In this document: positions 61,139 to 64,000 of the stretch, piece after piece
Position numbering within the stretch: the stretch's first letter is position 1
How the letters are laid out: each line of letters begins with the position of its first letter
Assembly: GCF_000002425.4 (NCBI RefSeq)
Contig: NC_037256.1
Span: 10,837,900 to 10,901,899 of the forward strand
Length of the DNA stretch: 64,000 nucleotides
Reading direction: 5' to 3'
From: Physcomitrium patens
Lineage: Eukaryota; Streptophyta; Bryopsida; Funariales; Funariaceae
Program-made: the position numbers and the translations under genes
Notes under the pieces: model-generated
Seen by the model: only the letters and a program-made list of their open reading frames with translations
The model's database searches: none
What the model was told of the DNA's origin: nothing

Positions 61139-61460
61139 TAATCGGGACCTCATTGGATTGCCCAACTGAGTCAGGTCTTATACTAGGAAAGTGGCCCGTA
61201 ACAAGACCTGGATTGGATGTCCCCGTAATTGGGTAAAATTAGCCCTTTGCATCAAGCTCACTCAAATCTTGAATTGGTCCTTTTTTCTTTTGCTGATTCT
61301 TGGTAAGAATGGCTTGGACACATTCTACCGGATTTACTGGAGAATCTTGAGGACATTGATTTATCTCCTCAATTTTTCCTTGGCTTTGGATCTATTGATT
61401 CTGATTATTGAAATAGAACGAAGCATTACATTGCTAATACATATGCCCCAACTGCTTGCA
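61138..61460 (-). other. Gag-pol linker of element C, homologous to part of the B LTR
   Basis: Reads in the gag-pol frame with a few stops (PITGTSNPGLVTGHFPS). The DNA matches 35267-35680 of the B LTR in order: AATCGGGACC, CCAGGTC/TCAGGTC, GGAAAG/GGGAAAG, CCCGTAATTGGG, and ATATGCCCCAACTG against GTATGCCCCGGCTG. Confidence 0.65.
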
Positions 61461-63013
61461 TTTTCCACACACTAGTGCATAATTGTCACTGGCTCTAGAA
61501 TTGGGACATTCACTGGCATAATGACCAATCTGTCAGCAACAGAAACAACGAAGTGGTCTTCTTGCACTCCCATTAGGCATATTGGGTGTCTCCAGTGATA
61601 TATACCTATTAAGCTTGTTCCATGTAGGGTTAGAAAATAATCTTGGTTGTTCCTTTGGTACAGAGGATACTTGATTTGATGATGCCAATGGAGCATATTA
61701 TTGATACCTTTGTTGCTTCTTACCGTAGTTCTGGGGGTTTGATACAAATCCCTGATTAAAATTGGAACTTTGAAAGTTATTGAATGCTTGATTTTGTCGA
61801 TTAAATTGATTTCTATTCCATCCAAACATATTTTTTATTTGAACTTAATTGACGTCCTACTAAATTAGTAGGATCATGGTCTGATTACTGAATTTTTGTT
61901 GCCTTTGCCAATTCCAAGAATTAGTTGTTAAGTAGTTTCCTCTGTAAAATGTACATTGATCTATCATTTGTGAGGGTAAAAGGCATTATGTTACCAAATG
62001 ACCATGGCCCTTATAATTACTACATTATACATTGGTCCTAATATTGGTAGGCTTGTGTCTCTTCTCCTTATCCTTGGCCATATTAACAGCCATTTTTTCC
62101 ATTTTCTTCATCAAGTTCAATAACAAGGTTTCATTGGAATCTTTTAGGACTAATATTAATGGTAACTCTGTCATAGTTAACGCTTGTTGTTGATATAAAA
62201 AATATGGAGCATATACTGTTGTCACGTTCAGTGGTATAGCTTGCAATGGGTGACATTAATTGGCCCCTGAATATTGGCACTAAAATTGGCCACTGTTTCT
62301 AACATCCATGGATGACTACCCATTCATCTGTTCTAAGTCGGATTTTGATAGTTGCCTTGAATTGGAATCATCGTGGCACTCCCAATTAAAAATTAATCAT
62401 AATGGCATTCCTTCCAAACTTGAGTTCTATTAAGAGATGTAGTTACCGTATTTGATTGAGCCTCTTTTACAAACATTTTTAGTTCAGGTGGATGCAATCC
62501 ATTGATTAATATGGACAATACAAAAGCCTCTGGCATTTGGTGATTTGGCCATTTGCGGAGTATATCTGCCACATGACCATAGTATGATTCCATTGCCTCT
62601 ATTGGACTCATTTTGCTAGTCATTAGTCTTTCTCGAAGTCGATCCTCAAAACCAATTGGGTAAAAATGGATTAAAAATGTATTCTTCAATGCTTTCTAAT
62701 TGAAAAATCGATCCACTAGTTGATGGTTGTTCCATTCAAATGTTATATTGTTTAAGGTTGTTAGCAACCATCGTAACCAAATATCTTCAGTTCTTCCATT
62801 ATTGGCTATACATGCTGTCACAAATTGAGATAAATATTGATCAAAATCCACATCCAAAAAACTCCTAAAAGTAGGTAATGGAGCCACACTCATTGTGCAA
62901 TCGCTCACATCACCTATTTGTACTACTATTGGAATTGTTGAACTATTCGTCGCCATTAAAGAGAACAATTTTCCACTTAATCTTTTTGTTAAAACAACTG
63001 GCGCCTTCTCCAA
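61450..63013 (-). pseudogene. Element C gag, decayed
   Basis: Pieces: LPTFRSFLDVDFDQYLSQFVTACIANNGRTED (about 62880), then GFEDRLRERLMTSKMSPIEAMESYYG (about 62640) and a charged linker (about 62100). Two zinc knuckles lie near 61540 and 61470 (CxxC..GHYASEC and CGKCKQLGHMY), each with a stop inside. The two gag pieces are in one frame, separated by TAG 62696-62698. A further 112-codon frame (62943-63281) overlaps the start in another phase and may be leader sequence. Confidence 0.75.
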
Positions 63014-63649
63014 TTGATTTTTTTGAATTTTTAAGTTTCCTCAATTTGCTATTATTATTCCTTACTAAATTATTTGGTTGAATTGGGGATAAAAACAATG
63101 GATTTTGAAATACATTGAATTGGCTCTTATTGACCAGTAATTTATGCCAATCTATGAAACCAGTTTTGATGGAATTGAAAGCTTTTGTTATTAGAAACGT
63201 ATCCAATAGAGTATCCAATTCTTCTATGATTCCTCCATTCGTAGTTAATGGCCTCAAAGAAAAGACTGGTCCATTGACCAAATTTTCTACAAGTGTTTTT
63301 GATAATTTTTCTTATGGTATATACTTCTGAAATATTTGATATCAATCAGCTTCTAGGTATACTCGGATATGCCAACAGGCATGCAACCATGGTTTAATTC
63401 AACTTTGTCAATGATTCCTTTTTAACTTTTGTTCTTGCTTGTTACGCAACAAATTTCTTGCTTATAATCTCACTATTCTTTCTTTCGACTGCCGTATTCT
63501 CTTTATTATTAAGTTCTCATTCTTAATAATCATACTCTTTTATTATATTCTACAGAATTTACTTCCTATCTTCTATCTAATTAAATCGGCAGTTAATTCC
63601 TAACAGTCAATGCTATTATCTATTCTCACCAGCAGTGCCAAAATGTGAT

Positions 63650-64000
63650 TGTCGTTTTATTTATTCTACAATTTCTTTCAGAATAAACATGTATAGGGGG
63701 ATTCAAATACAGGGAAAGATTAAGTGCATGAATTTTACTTGTTAGGGTCACATAATTAATCGTATTCCGAACCATTAAAACACCAAAAAATACTACAATA
63801 CTTTCTCCCAGAAACAATATTCCTTCATCAACTGATAACAACAGTGTGCAACCTTACACTCTCAAAAGATTGCTTAAAACTCAATAATTTCATCTAACAC
63901 CAGAAATAACAGACTTCACTCTAACCAATCTAAATTCACATAATTTTTGTAATCACAGACTTCCTCTGTCAAAACACACACAGCTCTCAATAAACAACAA
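63650..64000 (-). repeat. Element C 5' LTR (right), cut by the window end
   Basis: 351 bp of LTR matching 55087-55437. Just outside it, the minus strand reads TTTTGGCACTGCTGGTGAG (63645-63627), a possible primer-binding site starting with TGG, weakly like the Asp-type site of Athila/Tat elements. Confidence 0.8.

Larger units (their letters stand above)
55087..64000 (-). mobile_element. Element C: decayed Ty3/gypsy element with an extra 3' open region, running off the window
   Basis: Left LTR begins at 55087 and right LTR at 63650; the first 350 bp of each match closely (TTTCTTTCAGAATAAA, GTGCATGAATTTTACTTG, TAGTGTGCAACxTTxCACTC). gag and pol lie on the minus strand between 58179 and about 63013, and an extra coding region (55903-57611) follows pol. 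Many nonsense codons and a catalytic E-to-K change in integrase make it inactive. The order gag-pol-ORF3 and the pol sequence fit the Tat/Athila-like plant Ty3 branch, without a chromodomain. Confidence 0.85.

Overview
The window is nuclear DNA of a land plant, most plausibly a moss or another bryophyte. The plant calls rest on spliced genes with GT-AG introns: an OSCA/CSC1-type mechanosensitive channel, a ChaC-type gamma-glutamylcyclotransferase, an arabinogalactan peptide and a fatty-acid 2-hydroxylase remnant. The moss call is an inference from the small introns, the moderate-GC gene islands in very AT-rich DNA, and the Ty3 families present. No organism-specific marker is visible.

Layout. 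1-25970 is the gene-bearing part: the OSCA gene (minus, 377-7159, 11 coding exons), an AT-rich spacer, a fatty-acid 2-hydroxylase pseudogene (plus, 14257-15197), an arabinogalactan peptide gene (plus, 17372-17569, with a probable leader intron) and a ChaC/GGCT gene (minus, 21292-22978, 6 exons). 25971-64000 is repeat-dominated DNA made almost wholly of Ty3/gypsy LTR retrotransposons in several age classes.

The transposon part is a nest. An old LTR (D1) was split by element A, a chromodomain-bearing chromovirus (29033-43695) with 420-bp LTRs and a CACTT target duplication. A was split inside its gag by element B (34400 to about 42926). B has 1396-bp LTRs, and its reverse transcriptase resembles a group best known from basidiomycete fungi. 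Related solo or partial LTRs (D2, D3, D4) occupy 47414-52925, degraded pol relics lie at 27340-28745 and 44300-45860, and a decayed third full element C (55087 to beyond the window end) carries an extra open region downstream of pol. A 433-base run of N (42702-43134) hides the rest of B's right LTR and A's gag start.

Most notable observations: (i) the LTRs of A carry dense arrays of perfect heat-shock elements directly upstream of a TATA box; (ii) the OSCA protein has a roughly 630-residue C-terminal tail with four copies of an LQxYLxGQLSR(D/E)(N/H)S motif that each contain a CDPK/SnRK-type phosphosite; (iii) B has an unusual fungal-type pol, lacks the integrase zinc domain, and has an LTR containing sequence homologous to element C's gag-pol linker; (iv) element C has a coiled-coil ORF3. 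Exon borders were deduced by eye from splice signals, reading phase and family conservation.
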